A stretch of DNA of 64,000 bases from Paragorgia papillata (GCA_035771165.1 JAWNZC010000123.1:496001-560000); one strand, 5' to 3'. Positions 25,537-38,500 are shown, counted from the first letter of the stretch. Notes: generated from the sequence alone by a model not told the origin. Translations and numbers: made by a program.

Positions 25537-25966
25537 TCATGTGAAAGAAAGACGATCGTTGGTTAACAAGAGACTTCGGACATGCTCGGAAGCGGCCAGA
25601 AGCAAAACTTTGTCCGATGTTGTTTTGAAATTATCGCACGATCGGAAATCGCATAGAAAATCGGCCACTTTCATGGGGCAGTTCGCAGTCCACGTGCGTG
25701 CTGGCTCAAGTGAGTTCTGAGGACATTTGAAACTGATGAATTTGAGAAGGGTAATGGCTTCGTGCCTTCGTACATCGCAAAAATTCCACGAGTTGTCAAC
25801 AAACCGTATTATATGGCAAGCCCAGCATTCGTGGTATGCGCTCGTGGAAGAATTATGGTCGAGCGACGATTTTGAGCGGAGATGTTTGACTTTGAGCTCG
25901 GGGTGTCCTCGCCGTGTATTGATGACATTTACACGCAAGATATTCGTTCTACGCATGCGTAGCTAA
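25537..25966. other. CpG-rich segment open on both strands, function unknown
   Basis: The minus strand has 139 open codons (25956-25537) and the plus strand 79 (25727-25966), antisense to each other. I recognise no domain in either; a vague similarity of the minus-strand end to BTB-type wording is not enough for a call. The local base composition is richer in CG than its surroundings, as in a 5' exon or a promoter. Confidence 0.2.
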
Positions 25967-26387
25967 TACGGGTCAGCCCGTATTTCGCGAGCCTCGACAG
26001 CCGCCATTTCCATCGTGTATCAGTTGTCCCTTGAGGACCGTAAAGCATTCTAGGAACGCTCCGGAGTTCATATAAAGCCGGAAGGATATGATAAAAAGGC
26101 GGAAGTAATTTTTAATGATTTGATAGAACCAGGATCAGCTGTTGCGGAAATTAAACAATAGTGTAATATACTTAAGTTCAACAGTGTCTGATTTTAGCCA
26201 TGTGGGATCACCCGTTAGGTGCATTAGCCGCTTATAAGTGTATAATTACCATTGGCTCTTCAGTTTTTATTGTTTTTGACTGGCTCATGGCTCCAAAAAA
26301 TTCTATAATTATAGAATGTTACAGGTATCTCCAACAGATTTTGAGAATGTTTCTAAAATAGACTGATTTGATTGTTTTTTTTACTTT

Positions 26388-26662
26388 AAAGGTGCATTAC
26401 ACTCCCGTCTGCGCATGATCCGCTATCTTGTTTTTGTAAGTACTCAGCTCAATGTAAACCTGAGCAACATGGCAGAAAACCAAGCGATTCGGCGAAGATA
26501 TCTCTTTGGATTTCTTCTATCTCTGCTAAAATGTTTCGTTTCAAGTAAAAGTAATGAAGAGGAAGCAAGAACAGCTTACAATCATGGATGAGGTGGTATA
26601 CAGTAAATAGAGATGTAAACATTAGTTTCGAACATGCGCAGACGGGAGTGTAATGCACCTTT
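26388..26662. mobile_element. 275-bp MITE with perfect 30-bp terminal inverted repeats
   Basis: It starts AAAGGTGCATTACACTCCCG and ends CGGGAGTGTAATGCACCTTT; arms match through GCGCATG. It is flanked by TTT and AAA, so the target was probably a TTTAA/TTAA-type site. Confidence 0.85.
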
Positions 26663-26814
26663 AAACAAGAAACACTTATTCTTTACCTTGTTGCTCACAA
26701 AAACTGTTTACTACCGACAGCTTGCACTGCTTATAACTAAAATGCAGGTTATTATAAAAAAGTTATTGTCTAAGCATAGATAATGGAAGGGGAACTTGAT
26801 AGAAAACGTAAAAC

Positions 26815-26915
26815 GATGTTACGTTCTCCAGCGGATTTTGACGGATGGTATTTTCCAACTTCGTACCCAAGGCTCTTTTTAGAATAAACAAAGATGGCGG
26901 CCAAGATTCGAAGTA
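26815..26915. repeat. dispersed repeat shared with 49135-49225
   Basis: GCGGATTTTGACGGAT, TTCCAACTTC, TACCCA and AATAAACAAAGATGGCGG occur in the same order at both places. The ATG in AAAGATGGCGG recurs in several repeats here, so I do not take it as a host start codon. Confidence 0.6.
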
Positions 26916-27427
26916 TCGCAGTATCTTCAATTCGTTCAAATTTGAAGCTCGGTATTCTTTATTCTTGTCATGTAAAGTGTCATGTACAGAAGGCTAGAAG
27001 ATTCTTAGTGCTTCAAGTAAACTTTTTCAAGTATAGTGGTGAAAGAAACGAAGCGTTTTTAAGCAACGAAATATACAAGGGGTGTACCGGCCGAAAGATC
27101 GATGGTCTTTGAAAAATAAAGTATACTAATTTACATTAAAGAGTTATTTGACAGAAAAACTTGACTAGGAAAAAAGGTTATTGATGATTTAGGTGCCTGT
27201 GAACCTGACTTTGACGATATGACGTCACAATTGAAAAGAAAAATCCGCTGTACATCAAAATGAGCCGTTATTCAACCTTACATATAAAATAGAAATTCGT
27301 TACCTTGTGACGTCATCTGTGCATCTACTACGGGCCCAAAATAACGACGCTATTAAATGCAAAAGAAGTAATCACGTGAGTGAAGGAATTGCGGTCTTTA
27401 CGGCAAGTGTATTTCACACGTTTCTTT

Positions 27428-27844
27428 CTGCCTCGTACCCAGGCGTCTTTTTGGGGGAGGAAGGGTGTCGCGCGAAGGGGCTGGGCAGATCTTGTGCAGT
27501 TTCTTGCAAGAAAGTTCGTTTTCTTGCAACTTCCAATATTTGGCAACTTTTTTGCTATTTGTGTCCACTTTTTCGTTGCGATTTGGTTAAATACCACTTT
27601 GACGTTTATCTGAGCATTTATTCGTGCACGTATTATGGGATTAACTCTGACATTTGAGAATTTTAAGGCGGCCAGTGTAACATAATATTTGGAACGGAGA
27701 AGAGTGACGACTGAAGTTCTACATAACTAAGAAACCAAAATAGTGTTTGTATTTACCGAAATACATTAACTTGGTTATTATTTATCCCATCGCCCCTTGC
27801 GCGCTCCCGCACTCCCCCTCCAATCGCGCCTGGGTACGAGGCAG
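27428..27844. mobile_element. 417-bp MITE with CTCGTACCC termini
   Basis: CTGCCTCGTACCCAGGCG at the left is exactly mirrored by CGCCTGGGTACGAGGCAG at the right. The inner arms GGGGGAGGAAGGG and CCCGCACTCCCCC are also complementary in type. The same CTCGTACC-type end recurs at 34685, 37796 and 40450. Confidence 0.8.
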
Positions 27845-28000
27845 CAGCAGGGAATTTCTCTGCGCTGTTAAAAATATCGCGGGCTCATCGTGTTTTGTAT
27901 CGTCTGTGGCGAAAGTTTGAAAATGTGGAGACTGGAGAACAAAAGATTTTTACCGATTGTCAGTCTTTAGTTGATTTTCGTAAATTTTAAGATCTTTTCA
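27845..28000. repeat. deletion copy of the element at 51025-55499
   Basis: GCAGGGAATTT, ATATCGCGGGCTCATCGTG and GAAAATGTGGAG are followed here directly by AAAAGATTTTTAC and GATTGTCAGTCTTTAGTTG. At 51.1-51.85 kb the same two halves are separated by about 600 bases. Confidence 0.65.
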
Positions 28001-28069
28001 ACGATCGAAACGTCTTTGTTTACCTCACGTGATTAAATTTCTTTGCGTTAAGCGCGTATGTGGGACGTT

Positions 28070-28175
28070 TCCGAAACTTTGTTTCCGAAACCAAGTTTCT
28101 CTGATTAGAACACTGTTCCATTTTTTAAAACAAGTTTCGGAAACTCTTTCTAAAATGTGTTTCGGAACTGATTTG
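28070..28175. repeat. dispersed repeat, inverted partner of 24600-24715
   Basis: Reverse-complement match of the block AGTTTCCGAAACTTGTTT and its neighbours. Confidence 0.6.
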
Positions 28176-28528
28176 TCTCAGTGGGTTTAGGCTTGTTATT
28201 GACGCGTCGTTATTTTGAGCGTGCGAGCACTCTACTGGTTTTGGTATAGTATAAATGAGCAGAGAATGGCACGAAATGGAATTTACTTGTTAACTGAAAA
28301 TATTACGTTGAAAAATTTGCAGAAATATAGGCGGCTCATAAATGTTGGTCACCAGTGTCCATTCAATCCATATCAGTAATATCGTATTTGGGGTTATAGG
28401 CACTTTAAAGTGGCCATAAAATGAAAAACTGAGTTAAAAATAATTTTGAAAGTAGTCTTAAAGATTGGCGTTTATAACTCTTTGTCAAACTGAATAATTC
28501 ATGGCGAGCACGGGTGGCGTGTGCTGTT

Positions 28529-28905
28529 AGCGCGCTGCCTCTCACCAAAAAGTTAAGCCCGGTTAGACGGGGTTAGTACTTGGATGGGTGACCGCTTGGG
28601 AATGACCTCGTTGTCGGGCTTGGACTCATGTGAGTAGAGTTGTAGTTGATCTCTCCTGTGCTTCGAGGGTTTTTCGCTGGGTTCTCCGGTTTTCCTCCCT
28701 CCATAAAATCAACACCTAACATCTTAGCTGTGATCCGTGGTCTGAACTGTGTCGTTGGCGGCTGCTTGGAGCGCCTTTGATATGCCTCGATACGGCCACG
28801 TTGATCTGCGTCCTTCGTAATTCAGCCACTGGCTGCAAGTAAGGATGATTAGCCCCCAGTCCTTTATGCTTTATCCTTTATCCTTTGATGAGGAAAATTC
28901 AAAAT
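28529..28905 (+). mobile_element. 5S-rRNA-derived SINE
   Basis: The head (28529-28622) contains AAGTTAAGCCCGG and GGTTAGTACTTGGATGGGTG followed by ACCGCTTGGGAAT, the internal-promoter half of 5S rRNA. The first half of 5S is not recognisable, so this is not a working rRNA gene. The body holds GGGTTCTCCGGTTTTCCTCC, a motif shared with many LINE/SINE tails, and the end is a short TTTATCC repeat (about 28870-28890). The layout fits the 5S-headed SINE class. Confidence 0.7.
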
Positions 28906-28999
28906 AAATAAATATTTAGAAATCAGAGGAAGATTGCGGCTGAATTTAGCAACCATACTTGATCCGGTTGAGAATGCCGCGGCCCGCGAGCGCCGAAAT

Positions 29000-29910
29000 T
29001 TTTTTGGTTTTCTAATCCTCGGAAACGTTATTTCCTGCATTTTGAGACCAGTTTTAACAAAAAATATTTTCCATTATTGTACGCGACGATAAGAAGTGAT
29101 TCAATTAATATTTCACCTTCCCCTTTAAAATCGTTTTTTTTTGTGTTCATGCATGAAAATCATAATGCAATTCACATCACATGTGTTGGACAGAACGGTT
29201 GGGATTTAGGACTAACACTAACCTTAATACCTTAATACAATAAACCATAAACTTATTAGCTTGGAAATAAGAAAAAATATTTGCGGTGCTCCAGAAAGTG
29301 GTCCGGTTGAAACCGGACCAACCGTACAGGTGGCTACGGCCGTCGATTTTCTCTTAAAATATTGATTCGTTTGAGAAGCTATATCCAACACTCGTCCGTG
29401 TTCATCCTCCGATTTCTAAACACAGTCAAGCTGACTCGTGTTAAATATGTTACTTCATATCTCACTTCGTTCTTGAGATATTGAAATTTGTTTAACTTCT
29501 CATTCGCATTGTTATATAGCTAGGCTTTCGCTGGATAAAACGATGACCATGTCATTGGTTGGTTTGTGGTCACATGACATTTGCTAAATTTCAATGTATA
29601 CCGAGCGGGCAATAAGTTCTCTCAATTGTTGTCCGCTAGAACTTTGAACTCTTCACGGTATGCTATAAACAAAAGGTTTTTTTGGTACGAAAAACAGAAT
29701 ATTTATAGGTCTTTAAAGCATGTGTGAAGATTACCTGGAGAAATGTATTGCTGTTCTTGTGTTCTGAGACTCATATTTGTTTGGTTGAAGTGAAATTACG
29801 GAGCCAGGCGAAATGTTTTGGTAAGTCTTTCAGTTTGTCTTTTGTGTACTTTCCCTTGATAAACATCAAAATTATTCAGCGAAACTCTAGCTGTATAACA
29901 AAGCACTTAA
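29000..29910. other. gene-free stretch
   Basis: No gene or intact element visible. TATCTCACTTCGTTCTTGAGATA (about 29457) is a loose hairpin related to foldback arms elsewhere. Confidence 0.35.
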
Positions 29911-29918
29911 TGTCTGAT

Positions 29919-30026
29919 CCCGAGGGAAACAGTTTTGTTTTCCCGAGAATCTAAATATTTCCCGAGACGAAGTCGAGGGAAACATCGAGACTCGAGGGAA
30001 AACAAAACTAACTGTTTCCTTCGGGA
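29919..30026. mobile_element. 108-bp foldback with GAGGGAAAC arms
   Basis: CCCGAGGGAAACAG and AGTTTTGTTTTCCCGAG on the left are mirrored by CTCGAGGGAAAACAAAACT and CTGTTTCCTTCGGG on the right. The GAGGGAAAC wording links it to family B repeats. Confidence 0.7.
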
Positions 30027-30059
30027 GCAGAAATTATATATTGTTGTTGTGGGACGACT

Positions 30060-30610
30060 TTATCTTTTTACTCTGTACGACTAAAAGTTGGCTCGGGTTA
30101 AGAGGGACACCCTACCGCCCGAGACAACTTTGTCGTGTGTTTACATCAGGAATTAGATCATGACTTCTGAATCGGTTTAAGCCTGGACGACTGGGTATAG
30201 TTATGCATCTAATTTAAGATAGCCGATCGTCGGGAAGAAACTGTAACTGTACTGTTAGAATTAAACGATCGAATTAAACTCACAGAAGCTTTTATACTTC
30301 TTCAGGCCAATTATCAGGTTTTCAACCATTGTTGGAGACCAAGACCATTTTTTTCGCGTTTGCTGCTCTATCAATTGTTTCACTTTCTGCTGCCATTTTG
30401 TTTCGCAATTTTGCCTCGGGTTTATCTCGCCCCCTAGGGTAACTCTACCTCGCAAAGAGGGCGACCTTACCCCCAGGGTAACCCTACTGCCCGAGACAAG
30501 TATGAAATTCCCCATGTAAACGCTTGCTGTCAAGACTAATTAAAATGAGCACAAAGTTGGCTCCCCCAGGGTAGCTCGGGACAACGTTTGTCCATGTAAA
30601 CGGCCCCTTA
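30060..30610. repeat. dispersed element with CTCGGGACAA-type motifs
   Basis: The related blocks CCCGAGACAACTTTG (about 30118), CCCGAGACAAG (about 30490) and CTCGGGACAACGTTTG (about 30574), plus CATGTAAACGGCCCC, suggest a decayed inverted-repeat transposon. The borders are not clear. Confidence 0.4.
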
Positions 30611-30944
30611 ACACCAGACAATTTTACTCGTCAAGGGGAGACGTCTCGGTAAACCATGCATGAAAGCATTATCAAACAAGATTACTTGAAACATTGCATG
30701 GTTAGTGTTGTGGGAGACACACACGTACAAGATTAGTTTCAAGTCATTTCGTTTGATAATTGCAAAGATACATAACATTTTTCAATATAGTCATGCACGT
30801 TGACGTAAAGCGGTTAAACCATTGCTGTCTAGGATGTCTGAGGGTTCTCCCCACTGTTCTCTACATGTATACTGGATAGCGCATTCCTTATGTCCAGCAG
30901 TCAAAATTTTAAAGCCAGATTCGCTATCTAACTACTCCCTGTCC

Positions 30945-32029
30945 AGTACTCTTTGCAAGCTTAAGTGTAGTAAGAGCTTACCGGGGGAGTTTATAGAAAA
31001 GCCTTAGAACAATTGTCAGATGCCAATTTACCGTGACCACTTGAAAAAACAGAAGGAAAATACAAGCAAATACAGTCCAAAATTGTCAACTACATACTTT
31101 AAGGCTTTGTAAAGACCTGTTTTTCTACCAAAGGACAAAGGTATATACATAAAGTTTCATAATTAACTAGTTATTGAGTGTTTTCGTTGGTTTTTACGAG
31201 TTTTGTGATATAGGCAAGTTTATCGATCACCGGGCAGAGTAAAAAATTACGAAATAACACGTTTTTCTACTTAATATTCAAAAACTAAGCTTCTAAATCC
31301 TGTACAGCGTTCTTTGCTTGATACCAAAGGCAGACATTTTCTTAATGTGGCTCTTTTCGTGCTACGAAAACATAGGGGCCATCTTTGATCTTTGTGGTTA
31401 AACTTGCATATCAGACAAGTCGGAATATCTCAAGAACGAAGTGAGATATGGAAGAGCTGTAAATTAATATTCTTCATTATTTTAAGAGTTTTTTCAAATA
31501 ATTGCAACTTGAACTCAAAGTTTGGTTTAGATTCTGATTTAATTATACTAAATGCTCTTCTCCTCCACCTCTTGCGCTAACTTTATCAGTTTAGCATCTT
31601 TTAATCCCTCAACCAGCTTCGATCTTGTTCCACCCATTTCCTTAAAATCCGCGAGCATGGTACGAGCCTTCTCAACTGCACTCTCATCCAATCTGGAACC
31701 AGCGATATTTGTAGTATCGTAAATATCAAGTACTTTTGTCAGCAATGCCACATTCTTCCATTTGGGTCCTAGTTTTCGTGCTATTCTCACAATCTCGTCA
31801 CCTTGTAATTCATCTGTAAGAATTCAAAGCAACGCTAGTAAGTTAAGTTGCAATGCTAAATGATCATTCAGACGGGTATCGTAATTTTAGGATAAATATG
31901 AATGCCCAGCAAAATACACAAACTGTAAAAATATAATTTAGTACGATCTAACGTTTCGTTTCTTCTATTCCATTCTTTTCCTTTTCATTTCATTTCCTTT
32001 CCTTTCCTTTTCTTTATTTAATAATAATA

Positions 32030-32060
<31 letters not shown>
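30945..32060. repeat. segmental duplication, copy 1 (death-domain exon and flanks)
   Basis: From CCAGTACTCTTTGCA through TTATAGAAAAGCC, TTTCTACCAAAG, TTGTGATATAGGCAA, the death-domain exon and AATTCAAAG...CAATGCTAAATGATCAT up to the CCTTT/TAA microsatellites, the order is the same as at 61010-63260. Copy 2 has an extra 1.1 kb at 61460-62540. Confidence 0.85.
31548..31813 (-). CDS. death-domain terminal exon of the nucleosidase-like gene
   Basis: After a TTCTTACAG acceptor the exon reads ELQGDEIVRIARKLG, PKWKNVALLTKVLD, then a middle helix with KARTMLADF, and ends GTRSKLVEGL, DAKLIKLAQEVEEKSI and stop (TAG). The W after the first helix, the KARTML block and the L--AL--A-L--LA ending are the usual death-domain pattern. 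The same exon exists in a diverged form at 62731-62999. About 20 of 86 residues differ. Confidence 0.8.
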
Positions 32061-32066
<6 letters not shown>

Positions 32067-32067
32067 T

Positions 32068-32104
<37 letters not shown>

Positions 32105-32409
32105 GTCATAGACTGTATATACTTCCGCCAGCGGGTTATTAGAGATGTTTAAAAAGAAAACGACCCATCCCGGTAACCAGACTAGCTCATGAGACTAACA
32201 CGTGCATGTATGAATAAAATTCTTGACTGCACTCGTACGAAGATGATGCAAAAATGTTTCTTAATTTCTCATCCAAATTTTGACTAAATTCAACCAAAAT
32301 TTAAAAGATTAAAAATTATTTAAAAGTCGTTGGTCATTGGCCAACCCTTCGACAAACTTTCATGAAAATCGTTGCAATACTTTTTTAGATATCCTGGCGA
32401 CAGACCGAA

Positions 32410-32456
<47 letters not shown>

Positions 32457-32491
32457 AAGGGGTAAAACATAACTTCCTGGCGGAGGTAATA

Positions 32492-32580
<89 letters not shown>

Positions 32581-35500
32581 AATAATAATAATAATAATAT
32601 TAAAAATAATAATAAGAGATTATTAACCGAGAACGAGGTCTGTACGGGAAAATATCAGACCGACGTCTTGACAGTACGGACCGAGCCGCAGGCGAGGTTC
32701 GTACAAAAAAGACCGAGGTCTGATATTTTCCCGTACAGACCGAGTAAACGAGGTTAATAAAGCGTTTATTATATGGCTATTTCAAGTTTTTCGATAATTA
32801 TTGTATCAAACTTAGTGTGAAAACCTTAGAAATTCGCGCGAGCAAAATCAATATCCGGGACAGCGGTCCGGATACGGAAAAAGACTGACAGTGGTCCGGA
32901 TACGCATTTTTGCGGACCGTGCGTTGACCAATCAGAACTCAGGATATTACAAAGCCATATAATAATAATAATTATATACCCTATACAAAAATTCCACATG
33001 AACATGTTCCAAAATCACACGTGTAATCACAAGTGACACGTTCAGGTGGAATTTTTGAAAGGGTAGCGCCACTTCCATGAGTCCAGTGGCGTTTTACATA
33101 ATCATTATAAGAGTTCAATTAGATAAGTTGGAAACATCACGTAAAATATTTATTTGCTAAGCTTTCGGCCTGTTGACTCAGGGCCTGTTGACTCAGGCCT
33201 TCATCAGAGCAATAACAATATAAGCTGTTGGCTCACGACATTTATAAACTAAGCGACTGATCAATTAACGCTTAAAAAATAAATATTTTATATCGTGCTT
33301 CCACAAAATTTATCTAATATTACGTTATCGCCATGAAACTTTCAAAGAATTAATTAAAGTTCAATTAATTAGAAACTTAAAAAATAAAAAAAAGTTAAAT
33401 ACTAATTTAAAAGGCTTGTTTGAAATCGTGTGGTAAACTATTCCACAAGGTAGTACCACAGATAGAAAAAGCCCTAGCACCATAAGACTTTAGTTTAAAT
33501 TTGGGAACAGAAAGTAGTTTATTTTTGGAGGAACGGAGACTGCGAGAAGGTTTGTAAGGTTATTTACATTTCTTTCCCTTTCCTTCTCCTTTCCTCCTCC
33601 TTTCTTTCTCTTCTCCTTTCCTTCTCCTTCCCTTCTCTTTTCCTCCTCCTTTCCTTCTCTTCTCCTTTCCTTCTCCTTTCCTTCTCCTTTCCTTCTCCTT
33701 TCCTTCTCCTTTCCTCCTCCTTTCTTTCTCTTCTCCTTTCCTTCTCATTTCCTTCTCCTTCTCTTCTCCTTTCCTTCTCTTTTCCTTCTCTTCTCCCTTC
33801 CTTCTTCTTCTCTTCTCTTCCCTTCTCCTTCTTTTCCCTTCTCCTTCTCTTCTCCTTTCCTTCTCCTTCTCTTCTCCATTCCTTCTCCTTCTCTTCTCCT
33901 TCTCCTTTCCTTCTCATTTCCTTCTCCTTCCCTTCTCCTTCTCCTTTCCTTCTCCTTCCCTTCTCCTTCTCCTTTCGTTCTCCTTTCCTTCTCCCTCCCT
34001 TCTCCTTCTCCTTTCCTTCTCCTTTCCTTCTCCTTCCCTTCTCCTTCCCTTGTCCTTCCCTTCTCCTTCCCTTCTCCTTTCCTTCTCCTTTCCCTCTCCA
34101 TCCCTTCTCCTTCCCTTCTCCTTTCCTTCTCCTTCCCTTCTCCTTTCCCTCTCCTTCCCTTCTCCTTCCCTTCTCCTTTCCTTCTCCTTCCCTTCTCCTT
34201 CCCTTCTCCTTCCCTTCTCCTTTCCTTCTCCTTTCTCTCTCCTTCCCTTCTCCTTCCCTTCTCCTTCCCTTCTCCTTCCCTTCTCCTTCCCTTCTCCTTT
34301 CCTTCTCCTTCCCTTCTCCTTTCCTTCTCCTTTCCCTCTCCTTCCCTTCTCCTTCCCTTCTCCTTCCCTTCTCCTTTCCTTCTCCTTCTCTTCTCTTCCC
34401 TTCTCCTTCTTTTCCCTTCTCCTTCTCTTCTCCTTTCCTTCTCCTTCTCTTCTCCATTCCTTCTCCTTCTCTTCTCCTTCTCCTTTCCTTCTCATTTCCT
34501 TCTCCTTCCCTTCTCCTTCTCCTTTCCTTCTCCTTCCCTTCTCCTTCTCCTTTCGTTCTCCTTTCCTTCTCCCTCCCTTCTCCCTCTCCTTTCCTTCTCC
34601 TTTCCTTCTCCTTCCCTTCTCCTTTCCTTCTCCTTTCCTTTCCTTTTCTTTCTTTCCCTTTCCTTTCATTTCCTTTCTCTTGAACCTCGTACCAAGGGCA
34701 TTTTCCCCCCACGTTTGGACGTCGGCGAAAATGCCGTGGCATCGGCTGGTCGATTCTATACTCTGATTGGCCGGGTTAAAAACTCGATTAATTCACATAG
34801 ATTATAACTGATTCATGAAATCTGAACAGATTCACTCTTCAAAATTTACCCCAAAAATAGAAGTGATAGCCTTGGTTAAAGTCAAGAACAACATTAGATA
34901 TATGTTTGTTCATGACATTTACATGTATCCTGGATAATCGTGTGGGGTATCGTGATGAATAATGCTAGCCAGTTGCTTTTCTGACGAAGGCTTCACGTGA
35001 GTGAGTCGGCTGAGCGTTTAATATATTTCTGATTTATTATTGTATACGTATTAGACAAAAACAAAACACAAAGACCGCATATATTTTCTTGACAAACACC
35101 TAAAAATTCTGGGTGTCATGTGACCAGCTGATGCCAGGGCCATTTTCGCCGACGTCCAAACGTGGAGGCAAAATGCCCCCCGGTACGAGATTGCGCTTTC
35201 TCTTCTATTCCCTTCTATTTCTTTTTTTTACCTACATATATTATGTGCAATCAAAAATGCATACAGGTTTTACTTGATTTGACTGTGAGCTCTATATACC
35301 CCTGGAAGGCTGAGTCCAGTCAATTACTGGACGAAAAAGTGAGACAAATTTTTGGACGTCTGTTTCAGGCCCCTACGCGGCTATTTTGGATGTCAGCTTC
35401 AGTTTCCCGTACAACTTGAAGATAAAACTCCACGAAACATAGAACTTTAGTGGTAAGACAAGTTACAGTTTAAAACTTCAAGCATTTCGAGAAGCTTTAA

Positions 35501-38500
35501 AGAAGATAGTTCGAAGAAAACGAGTGTCGAGACCTGATAAAATTAATATAGCTAAATGTGTGATTTGAAAACGTCAGTTTAACAACTTGCACCCAGTGAA
35601 CTCGATGTAAGTTAAAATGTGATACCTGAAACGCTAACGAAGAGCCAAAAAGTGAGGCAAAAAGTTCCAGGCCCCTGCGCGGTTTGCAGGTAGGATTCAG
35701 TCTCCCACAAAATGTTTTTTACACGGCCGCCCGTCTTGAGCGAACTGCGAAGGCTCGAAAAGGTTTGAAAAATTTATTTATCAAATTATTTTGTCAGACT
35801 AAACGTGCATTTAATGGTTTCCCATTGTTGTGCAGTGCTGTTGTTGTTTTATTTATTGTATAGCAGTCCAAAACTATACAGTAAATTAAGTAGGGATGAA
35901 AATAGGCTGAGAAAACAGACGTCCTTTTGCTGGCTAGGATGAAAACAGCCAGCTGAAAAGGTGAGAACAAGAGTGAGAAAGCTATTCTTGTACGAGTTTG
36001 AAGACGTATTGATACTTGATATTTCATAATGTACATCTAATGTCATTTTCTTATTTCTGGTCCTTTAATTCTTTGTTTGAATGTGTTAAACAGCATTATG
36101 ATATTTTAAGAAATAACTGACAACTATTTATTTTTCACGTTTACTCATGGCTAGTTGTTGTTTTCGGTACGAATGCGGAATGCTTTTAAAACAAAACGAC
36201 ACTGATGAAACTGGTACTAACCTAAAAGGCATATTCTAGACTAAGTTTGTGTTGATTTTTTGTATCCTCTTCGGAATGACGAAACTCTAATATATATGGT
36301 TTATAATATAACGAAAATTTGATTTAATTTCTTCACTGACAAACTTCGTGCACGTTTTGTAATGACAATGACTTTTACTATAGAAACAAATCGACAATCA
36401 CTGCATAATTAGTTCGGCAGCATAGCACAACCAATCAAAATTTAAAATGCACGTTAAGCAAAGCGTGATAAAATGATTCAATAAACAATTTTTCAAACCT
36501 TTTCGAGCCTTCGCGGTTCGCTCAAGACCTGTGACCGTGTAAAAATATTTTGTGGGAGACTGAAATCTACCTGCAAACCGCGCAGGGGCCTGGAACTTTT
36601 TGCCTCACTTTTTGCCCCCCGAATGACTGGACGTTAGCGTTCCAGGTATCAGATTTTAACTTACATCGAGTTCACTGCTTGCACCCTAGCAACCCGTAAA
36701 ATAAGGCTCTGCCGAAATCGAGTCGAATCTTTCAAGTCGCCGCAGTCCAAATTTGACTACAAATTTGACATTGTCCAGTGCAGTGAATCTCGTTTTCTCT
36801 CGCTAAACCGGTTTGTAGGTCGCACACATTGAATTTAGGGGAAACCGACTGCCGAATCTGAGCCCGTTGTCCTCAACAAAACGCGACGCTCGAAGGTTAA
36901 ATATAAACTTTTAATATATTTTAACAAATCACAAAATCACGGTTGTTTTAGCTCTAGGCTAGTTGCTGACGCTTTCTCCACTCACGGATGTAATACAGTC
37001 TCTATGTTGTTTTATACGTCCCTATTTAGTCTCTTCTTAGTCTTTTTCCCACGCGGTCTACATAAAAACAAAACGTTGTTCATGCTCCAATGTTCTAATA
37101 ATAATCTGCAAACTTTACCACACATGATATTTAATAATATGTATATATTAAGTATATATATATATATATATACTATATTGTAAGTATTTCAATGCACAAC
37201 ATTTTCGTCCCCAGAGGCCGCGCGCGATCCTTTTGGCAACCAAAAAAATCGTGGCCTTTGGGGACGAGAATGAATCTATAAAGTGGGGCTGGGCCCGGCC
37301 GAACTCAATTAAGCCTGGGATTGAAAATGTTTCTTGCGCATGCTCGACAGAGATTCGATTCGATTTCGGCAGAGCCTTATTTTACGAGTTGCTAGCGGCG
37401 AGTATTTATAAGGGTCTGCTCGCAGGGTGAATAACATGAAACCAGACATGACATTTTACCCATTTGAACCGTGTGCTCGGCCGTTTAATGTATAGCTGGT
37501 AAGATACAGGCTTTCTCTTATACCATGTAAAGCACTTGTTCTTTTCTGTATCCTGTTTTATCCTGTGTAAAAATAGAAATTCGGCTGTGTTTGTGGTGCT
37601 TCTTGACTTTTCGTAAACACAATTTGCCATAATTTACCGCGTAGGGGCCTGGAACTGACGTTCAAAAATGCCCCACGCACAGAGATTATAATATAAGACT
37701 AGAGCGGGCATTCCTATGCTTAGTTCAGTTAAACGTGCGAGGAAAATTGAACGCCGCCATTAGAGGGGCAAAGCTAATATCCATTGCAATCTCGTACCCA
37801 GAGCCTTCGCCAGCACGCAAACGAAGGCTCTGGGATAATCCATATCGGGAAGTGTTTTGATTGGCTAACTAACGACTGACTTAAACCAACTCTAAATACT
37901 GTTTATTGTCATAAAACAATCGCAATTCGTGTAAGTCGTGACTAATAAAACTCCGACAATAAACGTATACTAAGTACTATTAAACAACTTGAGAAGTACG
38001 TAAAGGTTCACAATAGAGTGGCTTCCGTGAGTATTGTTTTCTATTGTCTGCAGATTACGGTTGAGTTAGCTGCTGAACAATATATATTAATGTTTTGCCT
38101 GTTAGAATGTTCAACATTCAAATTACAACATTAAACATGCAAGAAAAAAAGTTGTTTCGTGTTAAGTATTGGCATGTGTTGGTAGATTTGTGTGCAGTTC
38201 TTTTTGAAAAGTAGATTTAATAAGGAGAAGCAGGGTGGCTTCCTCCGAGAGAAAACGTGTGTTTCGGAAGGCAAGAGGGGCCGAGGAAGAGAAAAAGTTG
38301 TTGGAAACAGTATTCCCGGATCAACACGACGATCGACTAGATGGGCTTTCAACATTTTCAAGGAATGGCAAATGACAAGGGAAAATAAAGACGCCAGTTT
38401 AGAAAGCTGCTCGTTTTCGTTTGATTGCGAGAAAGTGCAGAATTTAGGCACTAACATGGTAAATATGACGACAGAAACACTCAATTTTTGGTTGTCGAGG

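Noticed and set aside
26894..27112. Short gene beginning at ATGGCGGCCAAG
   Set aside because: The ATG region is a dispersed repeat (also at 49207) and the frame shows no motif or splice context.
28529..28622. Functional 5S rRNA gene
   Set aside because: Only the 3' promoter half is recognisable, and the sequence continues into a SINE-like body and repeat tail.
32372..32626. Poly-Asn protein frame
   Set aside because: It is the translation of the (CAGA)n and (TAA)n microsatellites.
33564..34766. Very long open frames on both strands (up to 392 codons)
   Set aside because: They are translations of a pure pyrimidine/purine simple repeat (Arg, Lys, Glu, Gly or Ser, Pro, Phe, Leu only) and carry no domain.
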